A stretch of 64,000 nucleotides of DNA from CAZNRY01 sp964575675 (GCA_964575675.1 CAZNRY010000001.1:21610-85609); one strand, 5' to 3'; shown: positions 42,186 through 50,125, counted from the first letter of the stretch. Translations and numbers: made by a program. Notes: generated by a model not told the origin, from the sequence alone.

Positions 42186-42901
42186 CCCCCGCGGCGCGCC
42201 GAGCGGGCGCACCCGCCCTTCTTCGCGCCCTGGAACGCGAGGTCGTTCGATGCGAGCGGTGCCCTCGCCTTCGAGAGCATTGCCGGCGGGTCTCCGTGGA
42301 GAGGCGCCGCGCGTATCTGGATGAAACCTACTGGGGCCGTCCCGTTCCGGGCTTCGGGGATCCATCCGCGCGCCTTCTCCTCGTCGGTCTCGCGCCCGGG
42401 GCCCATGGGAGCAATCGAACGGGAAGGATGTTCACGGGGGACTCGGCAGGCGATTTCCTCTTCGCGGCCCTCCATCGAGCGGGACTCGCGAGCGATCCGC
42501 GCTCCGTCTCGCGCGACGACGGCCAGACCCTCCGGCGCGTCTTCATCACGGCCGTCGCGCGGTGCGCCCCGCCCGGCAACCGTCCCGCGCCGGGGGAGAT
42601 CGCCGAGTGCCGTCCATTCCTTCTGCGAGAGCTCGACGCGCTCCGTGACGTTCGCGCCATTCTCGCCCTCGGCGCGGTAGCCTGGGCGGGCATCGCGGTC
42701 GCGCTCGGCGAGCGAGGCCTCGTGGCGGGAAAGAGGATCGACTTCGGCCACGGCGTCCGATGGAAGCCATCGCCGGGGGCCCCGCCGGTTTTCGCTTCCT
42801 ATCACCCGAGCCGGCAGAACACGCAGACGGGCAGGCTCACCGCTTCGATGCTCGATTCCGTGCTCTGCAGGGCGCGGGATGAGGCGGGTGTGCTTGACTA
42901 G
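42182..42901 (+). CDS. Uracil-DNA glycosylase, family 5 (UdgB type)
   Basis: 239 residues. Motif A LLLVGLAPGAHGSNRTGRMF is that of family 5, with no Asp/Asn water-activator as in family 1. FTGDSAGDFLFAAL follows, and a late ASYHPSRQNTQTG loop corresponds to the His motif. Four Cys for a 4Fe-4S cluster can be proposed: CERCPRL near the N-terminus and ARCAPPGNRPAPGEIAEC in the middle. Enzymes of this group excise uracil and other deaminated bases. GTG overlaps the rsmA stop. It is the last gene of the 34217-42901 run, before a repeat-rich gap. Confidence 0.9.
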   Translation: MTPAARRAGAPALLRALEREVVRCERCPRLREHCRRVSVERRRAYLDETYWGRPVPGFGDPSARLLLVGLAPGAHGSNRTGRMFTGDSAGDFLFAALHRAGLASDPRSVSRDDGQTLRRVFITAVARCAPPGNRPAPGEIAECRPFLLRELDALRDVRAILALGAVAWAGIAVALGERGLVAGKRIDFGHGVRWKPSPGAPPVFASYHPSRQNTQTGRLTASMLDSVLCRARDEAGVLD

Positions 42902-42954
42902 CCTGCTAGACAACCATCCAGTCCAGTATCTAGACTAGTCTCGCTTGGTTGCGC

Positions 42955-43034
42955 CCGCGCTCGCACCGGCGCATCCCGCTCGGCTGGCTGAACGAAAAGG
43001 GCGCCAGCCTCGCGGGCGCGCCTGCTCGCGCGGG
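42955..43034 (+). repeat. Dispersed GC-rich intergenic repeat, short copy
   Basis: GCACCGGCGCATCCCGCTCGG at about 42964-42984, then CTGGCTGAACGAAAAGGGCGCC, match the copies at 9221 and 60013. TCGCGGGCGCGCCTGCTCGCGCG (about 43010-43032) resembles the 3026-3047 segment. It lies in the 282-bp gap after the glycosylase gene, next to a hairpin element. Confidence 0.7.
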
Positions 43035-43035
43035 A

Positions 43036-43120
43036 CATTCTGGCGATCATGCAGGGGCGATGCCGTAGCGAGCTGCGCCATGCGCCGAGCGGAGGCACGC
43101 CCCGAATGATCGCCTGAACA
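43036..43120. repeat. 85-bp hairpin element with about 21-bp inverted ends
   Basis: ATTCTGGCGATCATGCAGGGGCG (from 43037) pairs with CGCCCCGAATGATCGCCTGAAC (43099-43119) with few mismatches. The reverse complement of the right part, CATTCGGGGCGTGCC, occurs exactly at 59996-60010, next to the 60-kb repeat. This suggests a REP- or MITE-like unit used more than once in the genome. It ends 64 bp before the nucleotidyltransferase ATG. Confidence 0.65.
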
Positions 43121-43183
43121 CGTCGCGGGATGCGCCAGGCGAGCGCATCAACGGACCTTCAGGCAACGGGAACGGAGGGATCG

Positions 43184-43915
43184 ATGAGAGGCGTCGTTCT
43201 GGCAGGCGGACTCGGCACGCGGCTTGCGCCCCTGACAAAGGTGACCAACAAGCACCTCCTGCCGATCTACGACAAGCCGATGATCTACTACCCGATCGGG
43301 ACCCTCGTCCGCGCCGGGGTGAAGGACATCATCCTCGTCACCGGCGACACGAGCGCGGGGGACTTCGTTCAGCTTCTCGGCAACGGCAAGGACTTCGGTC
43401 TCTCGCACATGGACTACGTCTACCAGGAAGGAAACGGCGGGATTGCGGAGGCGCTCGGGATGGCGCGCTACTACGCCCAAGGGGAGCAGATCGTCGTGAT
43501 CCTCGGCCACAACATCCTGGAAGACGACATCACCCCATATGTCGAGGCGTTTCGCAGGCAGCAGTCCGGCGCGAAGATCCTCCTGAAGGAGGTCGGCGAT
43601 CCGGAGCGATTCGGGGTCGCCGAGATCAAGGGAGATCGCGTCATCGGGATCGAGGAAAAGCCCAGGATCCCGCGCTCTCACTATGCCGTGACTGGGGTGT
43701 ACTTTTACGACAGCTGGGTCTGGGACGTGATCGCCGCCCTGAGGCCCTCCGGGCGGGGCGAGCTCGAGATCACCGACGTCAACAACGCCTACATCCGCAA
43801 AGGCCAGATGACGTTCGACATTCTTCCGGGGTGGTGGACCGATGCGGGCACCTTCGAGAGCCTCTACAAGGCGAATCGGCTCGTCGCAGAGAAGGCGCTC
43901 GACGGGAAGGGCTGA
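43184..43915 (+). CDS. Sugar-phosphate nucleotidyltransferase (glucose-1-phosphate thymidylyltransferase type)
   Basis: 243 residues, the short RmlA-like form. MRGVVLAGGLGTRLAPLTKV is the nucleotide-binding GXGTRLxPLT motif, KHLLPIYDKPMIYYPI holds the catalytic lysine, and EKPRIPRSHYAVTGVYFYD binds the sugar-phosphate. The usual Mg-binding G-D-N is GHN here (VVILGHNILEDD, about 107), an Asp-to-His change at a catalytic position; the later WWTDAGTFESL Asp is kept. The family joins a sugar-1-phosphate to dTTP or UTP for surface polysaccharide synthesis. ATG at 43184 has GGAGGG 6 bases upstream. It is a single gene ending at a strong hairpin. Confidence 0.85.
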   Translation: MRGVVLAGGLGTRLAPLTKVTNKHLLPIYDKPMIYYPIGTLVRAGVKDIILVTGDTSAGDFVQLLGNGKDFGLSHMDYVYQEGNGGIAEALGMARYYAQGEQIVVILGHNILEDDITPYVEAFRRQQSGAKILLKEVGDPERFGVAEIKGDRVIGIEEKPRIPRSHYAVTGVYFYDSWVWDVIAALRPSGRGELEITDVNNAYIRKGQMTFDILPGWWTDAGTFESLYKANRLVAEKALDGKG

Positions 43916-43956
43916 TCCTTCGGTCGATTTCGCCTCTTCGCGCCGGGATACGAGAC

Positions 43957-43996
43957 GGCCGGGGGGCAGGGGATCGAGCCCCTGCTAGCCCCGGCC
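43957..43996. terminator. Strong GC hairpin between convergent genes
   Basis: GGCCGGGGGGCAGGGG and CCCCTGCTAGCCCCGGCC pair over a 6-base loop (ATCGAG), with further pairing outside. It follows the nucleotidyltransferase stop by 41 bp and precedes the kinase-like gene end by 25 bp. It is nearly symmetric, so it could serve both strands. No T-tract is visible. Confidence 0.6.
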
Positions 43997-44021
43997 TCGT
44001 CGCGGTAATGACCGCGAAAAA

Positions 44022-45434
44022 TCAGGCAGCCTTGAGGGTGGTCCAGGTCTCCGACTTTTCATCCCCGCGCATCGTTCGCGTCACGCATTCTCCAAATGCC
44101 ACCCGAAGACGGGGCAGCAGCGCCCTCGCCAGGGACCCGGGCTCGCGAAAATCGCGCACGCGGCCCAGGCGGGGGATGCCGGCCGGGGGATCCTCGCTGA
44201 TTCCCAGCACCTCGCCAGGGCTCAGCGCGAAGAGGGACGGCGTGTCTCCCAGCGATGCGATCTGTTCGGGCGCCGTCGCCCGGCAGAGCCATGCAGTGCC
44301 GCTCACCATGGCCGGCGAGGCGAGGATCGTCTGCGCCTCCGCGATGCGGGCCGCGCGCGAGTTCCACAACGGCAGCCGCACTCCGATACGGGTTCCACCC
44401 CCGGAACGGCTCGATACGTGAAGCTCCCCGCCGAGGGCGATCGCGATCGCACGCACGATCGACAGGCCGACGCCCGCGTCTTGCGATTGCGGAGCGGCCA
44501 TGCCCCGTTCCCGGGGCGAGCCCAGCAGGCGGGCCAACGCTCGGGCATCGAGGCCCGGACCCGTGTCCGCGACGGTGAGGCGCGCGAAACCCGGCATCTC
44601 AGGATCGCGCGCCGCTCCGATCTCGATCCGCGAGCCCGCGGGCGAGAACCGATGCGCATTGTCGATCAGATGACGCAAGGCCTGCGCGAGGCGTTCCGCG
44701 TCGCCGCAGATCGTGGGCGTGTCGGGCTCGAGGTGGACCGCAATCTCCTGCCGGCGGCTGCGCAGTCTCGGGATCGCCCACTCGAGCAAGTCCTCCAACA
44801 GCGGTTTCGCCTCGATGCGATCGAGGCGCACCGCGACGGCGAACCCGGCCTCCGCGCGGGAGGCATCAACCATCTCCTCGACCCGCTCGGCTACCCGCTC
44901 CGCCGCGCCCTTCGCCTCGGTCAACAATCTCCGCTGGGGCCCGGGGATCTGTTGCGCCGTCCCGTCGAGGAGCAGCTCGAGGTAATCCACGACCGCGTTC
45001 AGACGCGAGGTCACCTCCTCGGCCAGCGATCCCATCTGGCCGCGACGTGTCTCGATCTGTCGCGCGAGTTCCCGCTGCTGCCGGCGAAGCTCGATCTCGA
45101 GACCGGCGATCCGGGCGAGGGAGCGGACCCGGGCGGCGATCTCCTCTCGATGGACCGGAAGGCGCACGAAGTCCTGCGGCCCCTCTCCGGACGCCTGCGG
45201 AATCGTTGAACCGTGGGGCAAGAGCCAAAGCGTCGGAAGGATTGAATCCAACGGCTTTGAGCCCTCCAAGGACCTCTCGCGGATCTGGATCTCGATCTTA
45301 CCCTCCGGTGTATCCGTCACGGCGCCTGTGGCGGGAGTCTCCTCCAGCCGCCAGCCGAACGGGTCCAGGGCGTTGCGAACGATGCGGAGATGATCGGGCT
45401 TCAGATCGGTTAGCCAAACGCGGTCGGGTATCAT
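44022..45434 (-). CDS. Histidine-kinase-like protein lacking the phosphoacceptor His, with N-terminal pseudo-receiver
   Basis: 470 residues. About 1-110 have a receiver-like outline: VWLTDLKPDHLRIVRNALDP, and late FVRLPVHREEIAARVRSLAR where the invariant Lys is Leu. HisKA-like helices span about 115-195. The His box that should read SHELRTPLNA is AEEVTSRLNA, so His is Glu, while the following VVDYLELLLDG is kept. HATPase about 210-350 is intact: LRHLIDNAHRFSPAGSRI (N box), VADTGPGLD (G1), DAGVGLSIVRAIAIALGGEL (G2). The last 115 residues match nothing I know. It probably binds ATP but cannot autophosphorylate normally. It is divergent from the beta-barrel gene. Confidence 0.82.
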   Translation of the reverse strand: MIPDRVWLTDLKPDHLRIVRNALDPFGWRLEETPATGAVTDTPEGKIEIQIRERSLEGSKPLDSILPTLWLLPHGSTIPQASGEGPQDFVRLPVHREEIAARVRSLARIAGLEIELRRQQRELARQIETRRGQMGSLAEEVTSRLNAVVDYLELLLDGTAQQIPGPQRRLLTEAKGAAERVAERVEEMVDASRAEAGFAVAVRLDRIEAKPLLEDLLEWAIPRLRSRRQEIAVHLEPDTPTICGDAERLAQALRHLIDNAHRFSPAGSRIEIGAARDPEMPGFARLTVADTGPGLDARALARLLGSPRERGMAAPQSQDAGVGLSIVRAIAIALGGELHVSSRSGGGTRIGVRLPLWNSRAARIAEAQTILASPAMVSGTAWLCRATAPEQIASLGDTPSLFALSPGEVLGISEDPPAGIPRLGRVRDFREPGSLARALLPRLRVAFGECVTRTMRGDEKSETWTTLKAA

Positions 45435-45636
45435 CGATTCCCTCCCTTTCTAGCCCATTCATCGGCTGGGCCGCCGGAACGCTTGAGGAGGGGCCGGCTT
45501 GATCGGATGGCCGAACATGCCTAGCCTCCGTCAAGGAGGGGTCTGACCAGGCCGATGCAACCGAGGGGGGAATCCCGCTCCCGCCCGGTCTTGATACGAG
45601 TACCCGGAGGTCACCGTCATCCGAATCGCCTGCATC

Positions 45637-47562
45637 ATGCTCTGGTTCATCGGCTTGCTCGCCGCCGTCCCGAGCTACGCAGTCCCTCCGGCCGGCGCGA
45701 GCGCGGACTCGTCGCAGGCCGCGGGGATTCTGAACCGTCTCCGCCTGCACCCCGACTACACCTCCAGCTACTCGGTCAACCGGACCTCCCGCCAATGGGA
45801 CCAGACCTTCCAGGTTTCCCGTGAACTCGGACCGTTCGTTTTCAGGAACAACTGGGGCCTCAATCAACGCCGCGACGAGGCGCAGAGCAATCTCCGATCG
45901 AAGCGCGGACAGATGGGGTTCAAGGCCGACTACGGCATCGGGCCTGAACAGCTCTGGAGGATCGGCGTCGCCGGCACGTTCAAGAGGGACTCGCAACTCT
46001 CGACCCGCAGCGACCAGGTCGAGAACCGCTCGGACCTATCCCTCGCGGTCAACACAACGCTCCCGGAACAGATGATGCACCGCCTCGGATTCCTCCAGCC
46101 CTTTAGTTTGACCACCGGGGCGGACGTGGGATACGGGACGGACCGGAACGTCAACCGCCGCTCGGCCCGGCGCGATTCGACATGGGTGAACGGTCTGATC
46201 CAGCACTACGCGGCCGGGCTGTCGGGAGAGGTCGGCGGGGTCACCCTGAACGGCAGCGCGACGTCCGATCTTCGAAGCGGCGATTCCACGACGCGCCAGC
46301 GCGACACGAACGGCGTTCTCATCAACGACCTGAAGGACAAGACCGACAGCCGGTCGCGCCATCTGGACGGAGATCTGCAGTGGAAGCCCGTCGCGAGCCT
46401 CAGTGCGACCGCGACGACGCGCTGGGTCCACGAGTTGAACCAGTACTGGGACATCCAGGCGAACAACCAGTTGGGCGGGCAGGAATCAAAGGACGGGCGA
46501 GACATCGGCTCGAACGCCGTGATCGAGTGGAAACCGTCCGAGACGACCAAGCTCCGCGGCGAGCTGGGGAACGGATCGACCCAAGCCTCCTACAAGCTCC
46601 AGAGCAAGGGCTTCAAGAAGAAGACCGTGAACGGGAAGTTCGACGGCTCGTTCACTGTCCCCTCGTTCGCGGGCCCGCTGGGTTCCACGGAGCTGCAGGC
46701 CGCATACAGCGCGGACGAGGCGCGCAACGCGCTAGAGGACGGAATCGACTACCGCCAGGCGAACCGCCGCCTCCGCCTCGCGGCGAGCAGGAAGCTCGGC
46801 CGGAAGCTTCAGGCCGCCGTCAGCGAGGAGATCTCGCTCCTGCAGTATTTCTATGAAGACGGCAGCAACGATCGCGATGAGAGGCGGATCGTGACCGACG
46901 GCGTCCTGAACTACTACCCGTCGCCGAGCTTCAGCGGCTACTTCAACCTCAATCTGGGCGACCGCAAGGCGGTGAACATCCCCGGCACGAAGGCGATCAA
47001 CAACAGCACGAACCAGAGCTATCGGGTGAGCACTCAGATCGCCTACTCCCGCGGCGCGATGCGGGTCGAGCAGCAGTACACGGTCCAAGCGGACTACATC
47101 TACTATCAATTCCAGAAGGGGACCGACGCTCTGATCCGTACCAACAGGGTGACCACGACCCTCACGAACACGGTCTGGAGGCGGATCGGCACGGGGCTCC
47201 AGCACGAGTACCAGTTCACGGAGTCGGGACGCTACATCGCGTCCGAGGCCGGCGGGCGGCGGGCCTACACGCCGTCGCAAGAAGAGACGCGGCAGCTCCT
47301 TTCCCTGACGGCCAGCTACCCGTTCGGGATCCTCCGGGTGGACGCGCGGCAGATGTTCGAGCTGCGCCGGACAGGCGAGGTGAAACCGGCCGGCGTCCCG
47401 CGGAAGATCAGGGAAAGCCGGCGCGGCGAGTTCTCCATCCGCGGCGAGCTCGAGCAGAAGTTCTCGAACACGTTCAGCCTCCGGGCGTCCTTCCAGAAGA
47501 CCCAGTCGATGACCGAGCGGGGCTACTGGACGGTCAGGGCTTCGGTCCAGAAGGGTTTCTGA
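45637..47562 (+). CDS. Probable outer-membrane beta-barrel protein of unknown function
   Basis: 641 residues from the first standard ATG. After an export signal (WFIGLLAAVPSYAVPPAGA) the protein is a run of amphipathic strands with alternating polar and hydrophobic residues (FVFRNNWGLNQRR, QMGFKADYGIGP, LSATATTRWVHELNQYW, GYFNLNLGDRK) and ends WTVRASVQKGF, with the terminal Phe of Bam-inserted barrels. No Cys. The frame continues upstream: GGAGG at 45606-45610 sits before GTC-ATC at 45616-45621, giving IRIACIMLWFIGL, a better signal peptide with a basic N-region. The true start may be the non-standard ATC at 45619. The next gene, a lipoprotein, overlaps by 1 bp. Confidence 0.72.
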   Translation: MLWFIGLLAAVPSYAVPPAGASADSSQAAGILNRLRLHPDYTSSYSVNRTSRQWDQTFQVSRELGPFVFRNNWGLNQRRDEAQSNLRSKRGQMGFKADYGIGPEQLWRIGVAGTFKRDSQLSTRSDQVENRSDLSLAVNTTLPEQMMHRLGFLQPFSLTTGADVGYGTDRNVNRRSARRDSTWVNGLIQHYAAGLSGEVGGVTLNGSATSDLRSGDSTTRQRDTNGVLINDLKDKTDSRSRHLDGDLQWKPVASLSATATTRWVHELNQYWDIQANNQLGGQESKDGRDIGSNAVIEWKPSETTKLRGELGNGSTQASYKLQSKGFKKKTVNGKFDGSFTVPSFAGPLGSTELQAAYSADEARNALEDGIDYRQANRRLRLAASRKLGRKLQAAVSEEISLLQYFYEDGSNDRDERRIVTDGVLNYYPSPSFSGYFNLNLGDRKAVNIPGTKAINNSTNQSYRVSTQIAYSRGAMRVEQQYTVQADYIYYQFQKGTDALIRTNRVTTTLTNTVWRRIGTGLQHEYQFTESGRYIASEAGGRRAYTPSQEETRQLLSLTASYPFGILRVDARQMFELRRTGEVKPAGVPRKIRESRRGEFSIRGELEQKFSNTFSLRASFQKTQSMTERGYWTVRASVQKGF

Positions 47563-48140
47563 TGCGCTTGGTGATTCCTTCGCGATCGCTCGCCTCCGCC
47601 GCAGGGGTCGGGGCCCTCTGCCTCGCGCTCTCGATCGGTTGCGGTCTCTTCGATCTCCGCGACCCGGAGCCCCCCTCGACCGACACGGTACCCTTCGTTC
47701 CCGCGACCGATCCGCACATCGTCCTTCAGAACCTCAGGGTGTCGGCGGAAGCGAAATCGACCTCGAACTTCATCAAGTCGATCACGACCGACTATGTGTG
47801 GCGTTTCGATCCTTTCGACGTCGTCAGCGACTCCGTATGGGCGGGGGACCGCGACCTGAGCGCGCTGGAGTCGATGTTCAAGAACACCGGAACGGTCAAG
47901 CTCACCTGGGCGCCAAATGACTCGGGACCGTGGGAAAGCGGCCGATACTACGGGAACCTGGGTTACCGCTTGGTGTTTCGGCGGAGCGCGACCGACAGCG
48001 TCATGTTCCGGGGCAAGTGCACCATCTACCTCCGGCAGGTGGGAACACAGTGGACGGTCTATCGGTGGGCTGACGTGAACGACGGTACAGACGTCTCCAC
48101 ATGGGGTTACGGGAAGCTCAATCCGAACTTCAGCCAATAG
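47562..48140 (+). CDS. Putative lipoprotein, paralogue of the next gene
   Basis: 192 residues. Lipoprotein signal about 1-27 with lipobox ALSIGC, so lipid-modified at Cys27. The body has the pattern VLQNLRVSAEAKSTSNFIKS, TTDYVWRFDPFDV, WAGDRDLSALESMFKNTG, GKCTIYLRQVGTQW. The DYxxxFDPxDV block and following DxxSALExxF recur in the 48214-48843 protein (DYLYIFDPRDV, DEVASAEHLF), so the two are paralogues, possibly with an NTF2-like cone fold (inference). The start overlaps the beta-barrel stop (TGATG), so barrel and lipoprotein are translationally coupled. Function unknown. Confidence 0.72.
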   Translation: MRLVIPSRSLASAAGVGALCLALSIGCGLFDLRDPEPPSTDTVPFVPATDPHIVLQNLRVSAEAKSTSNFIKSITTDYVWRFDPFDVVSDSVWAGDRDLSALESMFKNTGTVKLTWAPNDSGPWESGRYYGNLGYRLVFRRSATDSVMFRGKCTIYLRQVGTQWTVYRWADVNDGTDVSTWGYGKLNPNFSQ

Positions 48141-48163
48141 CGCGGGCATTAGGCCTCCCGAAG

Positions 48164-48172
48164 TGGTATGAT
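48164..48172 (+). promoter_or_regulatory. Putative extended -10 promoter for the second lipoprotein
   Basis: TGGTATGAT matches the extended -10 form TGNTATAAT with one change. It is 41 bp before the ATG at 48214, in the 73-bp gap after the first lipoprotein gene. No clear -35 is present, as is usual for extended -10 promoters. Confidence 0.4.
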
Positions 48173-48213
48173 AAGCACGGTCCCGCACGGCAGAAGAAAA
48201 GGAGATGGCGGTC

Positions 48214-48843
48214 ATGTCGTTTCACCGAGTGATTGTGAAATGGAGCCTCCTGGCTCTGCCGGTGCTGCTGCTGCTCATGGCCGGCTGTCCGTTCAGTCCG
48301 GAGAAGGACCCGAAGCCGCCCGTCGACCCGCCCGATCCGGACTACGTCGCGAACACGAGCATCACGAACGTCCTGGCCAACCTGAAGACTTCCTACAACA
48401 AGCAGAACATCGAGCAGTACAAAGCCCTGCTGCACCAAGACTACCTGTACATCTTCGATCCGAGAGATGTCGGGACGCACGGGATCCCGGAATCCTGGAT
48501 TTATCCGGACGAAGTGGCGAGCGCCGAGCACCTGTTCCGTTCCGATCCGAACACGGACGGATACAAGATGGAGACCATCTCCCTGAACTACCTGCCGGGC
48601 AGCGACGTCGTGAGCCAGGTCGAGCCCGGCTGGCGGATGGTCACCCTCACCCAGATCACGCTCCTCGTCGACACGCGGCACAAGGACAACGGCGATCCGC
48701 TCCGCTACGAGGTCATCGGGGACCAGGCCGACATCCACTTCCTCCAGACCGATGCGATCGACCAGGCCTCCGGTCTCAGGATCTGGAAGATCATCTACTG
48801 GGTCGACAAGCCGATCGGTGCTCTGCTGGCAGCCAAGAACTAG
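48214..48843 (+). CDS. Putative lipoprotein, paralogue of the preceding gene
   Basis: 209 residues. Lipobox LLLMAGC is followed by a Pro-rich linker (PEKDPKPPVDPPDPDY), then SITNVLANLKTSYNKQNIEQ, HQDYLYIFDPRDVGTHGIPE, a basic and acidic middle, and ADIHFLQTDAIDQ, RIWKIIYWVDKP near the end. The segment YKALLHQDYLYIFDP is the usual helix-to-strand step of NTF2-like folds. ATG 48214 is preferred to 48205 because AAAAGGAG lies directly before 48205 and 9 bases before 48214. It stands 6 bp before the deacetylase gene, so the two are probably co-transcribed. Confidence 0.72.
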   Translation: MSFHRVIVKWSLLALPVLLLLMAGCPFSPEKDPKPPVDPPDPDYVANTSITNVLANLKTSYNKQNIEQYKALLHQDYLYIFDPRDVGTHGIPESWIYPDEVASAEHLFRSDPNTDGYKMETISLNYLPGSDVVSQVEPGWRMVTLTQITLLVDTRHKDNGDPLRYEVIGDQADIHFLQTDAIDQASGLRIWKIIYWVDKPIGALLAAKN

Positions 48844-48849
48844 CACGCA

Positions 48850-50046
48850 TTGTCCCGTCGATCGAAACGCCGCACCTTGAAGCCGCTCCCCGTGGGGGCG
48901 GCTTTCCTTCTGATCGTGCTTGCGGGCGTCCTGTTCACGATCCTCTGGAGGAAGCCCGCCGAGGTAGCGCCCGTCGAGAGGTCGTTCAAGCCGCTCGATC
49001 GGCCGGCCGCGTCCCGGGGTCAAGACCGCGTTCTCCCGCCCGGGTCCGTCGCCTCCGTCCCCTCCGGAGCGGACCACTCGATCGCCGCCGCGCCGAAGGG
49101 TCTGGCGGGTCTCATCGGCGTCTATCTGTCCGACCGCCGTTTCGAGACGACCGTCGGGACCCGCGACGCCGATCTGATCTGTCATCTTCCCGAGGGCGGC
49201 TCGCTGTTCAAGGTCCACGCGGAGCTCTCCACGGCCGTCCGTGTCTGGGGCGGCACGATTCTCTCGGGCGAGGAGAAGACCCTCGACAAGGGACGGCGCG
49301 CACTCGACCTCGCGATCGCGAGGCGGGGAGAGACGATCCGTCTTCGCCTCCTTCATGAAAGGGAGGCGCCGCGGGAAGCACGGATCGCTCTTGTCATCGA
49401 CGATTTCGGTTTTCAGGAGCCGGATCTGATCGGCAGGTTTCTCGATCTCCCGATTCCCTTCACCCCCGCCATTCTTCCGGGGTATCCCCGGTCGATCCAC
49501 GCCGCGCGTTGGGCGGAGCAGAAGGGGCGCAGGCCGATCCTTCACCTGCCGATGGAACCGAAGAATTATCCTGCAGAAAACCCGGGCCCGGGCGCGCTCT
49601 TCGTCCGGATGAACCGGGCGGAGAAGCGGGCGATCGTGGAGGGTGATCTTCTTGGTCTTGCTGCGATCGTCGGGGTGAGCAACCACATGGGAAGCAGGGC
49701 GAGCGAGGACACGGCCTTGGCGGGCGCAGTCCTCGATCTTCTTCGGGACCGCCGTCTCTTCTTCCTCGACAGCGGCACTTCGATGCACTCGGTGTTCCCC
49801 GCGGAAGCCGCACGGCGTGGGGTCCCCTGTCTTGCCGCCGATCTCTTCCTGGATGGGGAGGCGAACCCGACCCCAGCAACGATGGGCAAGCGGCTGGCCG
49901 AAGCGCGCGACTTGGCGTTGCGGACGGGAAGCGTCATCCTGATCGGCCATGCCCGCCCGGCGACCCTCGCCTTCCTAACCTCCGTACCGGATAGCCTTAG
50001 GGCGTGGGGTTGCAGCATCGTTCCGTTGGCTGACCTCTTGCGTTGA
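48850..50046 (+). CDS. Divergent polysaccharide deacetylase (DUF610/YibQ-like)
   Basis: 398 residues from TTG. One N-terminal membrane helix (about 14-33, VGAAFLLIVLAGVLFTILW) anchors it to the inner membrane. The catalytic NodB-like barrel begins near 178 with ARIALVIDDFGFQEPD, then AILPGYPRS, ILHLPMEPKNYP, VGVSNHMGSRASED, FFLDSGTSMHS and SVILIGHARPATL. DD, HMGS and GHAR are the residues expected for metal and catalysis in this divergent group. The family trims acyl groups from extracellular polysaccharides, presumably peptidoglycan or lipid-linked glycan; the substrate is unproven. The secD promoter overlaps its stop. Confidence 0.85.
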   Translation: MSRRSKRRTLKPLPVGAAFLLIVLAGVLFTILWRKPAEVAPVERSFKPLDRPAASRGQDRVLPPGSVASVPSGADHSIAAAPKGLAGLIGVYLSDRRFETTVGTRDADLICHLPEGGSLFKVHAELSTAVRVWGGTILSGEEKTLDKGRRALDLAIARRGETIRLRLLHEREAPREARIALVIDDFGFQEPDLIGRFLDLPIPFTPAILPGYPRSIHAARWAEQKGRRPILHLPMEPKNYPAENPGPGALFVRMNRAEKRAIVEGDLLGLAAIVGVSNHMGSRASEDTALAGAVLDLLRDRRLFFLDSGTSMHSVFPAEAARRGVPCLAADLFLDGEANPTPATMGKRLAEARDLALRTGSVILIGHARPATLAFLTSVPDSLRAWGCSIVPLADLLR

Positions 50047-50072
50047 CAGAGCCCCCCAAGGGACGCTAGCCT
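50043..50072 (+). promoter_or_regulatory. Putative sigma-70-like promoter of secDF
   Basis: TTGACA (50043-50048, perfect -35) overlaps the deacetylase stop codon. An 18-bp spacer leads to TAGCCT (50067-50072), a poor -10. It is 54 bp upstream of the secD ATG. Confidence 0.4.
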
Positions 50073-50125
50073 CTACATTTGTTGTCGTTTTGCGCCCTTT
50101 TCGGCGCACCGGAGGCGTGCCAGGG

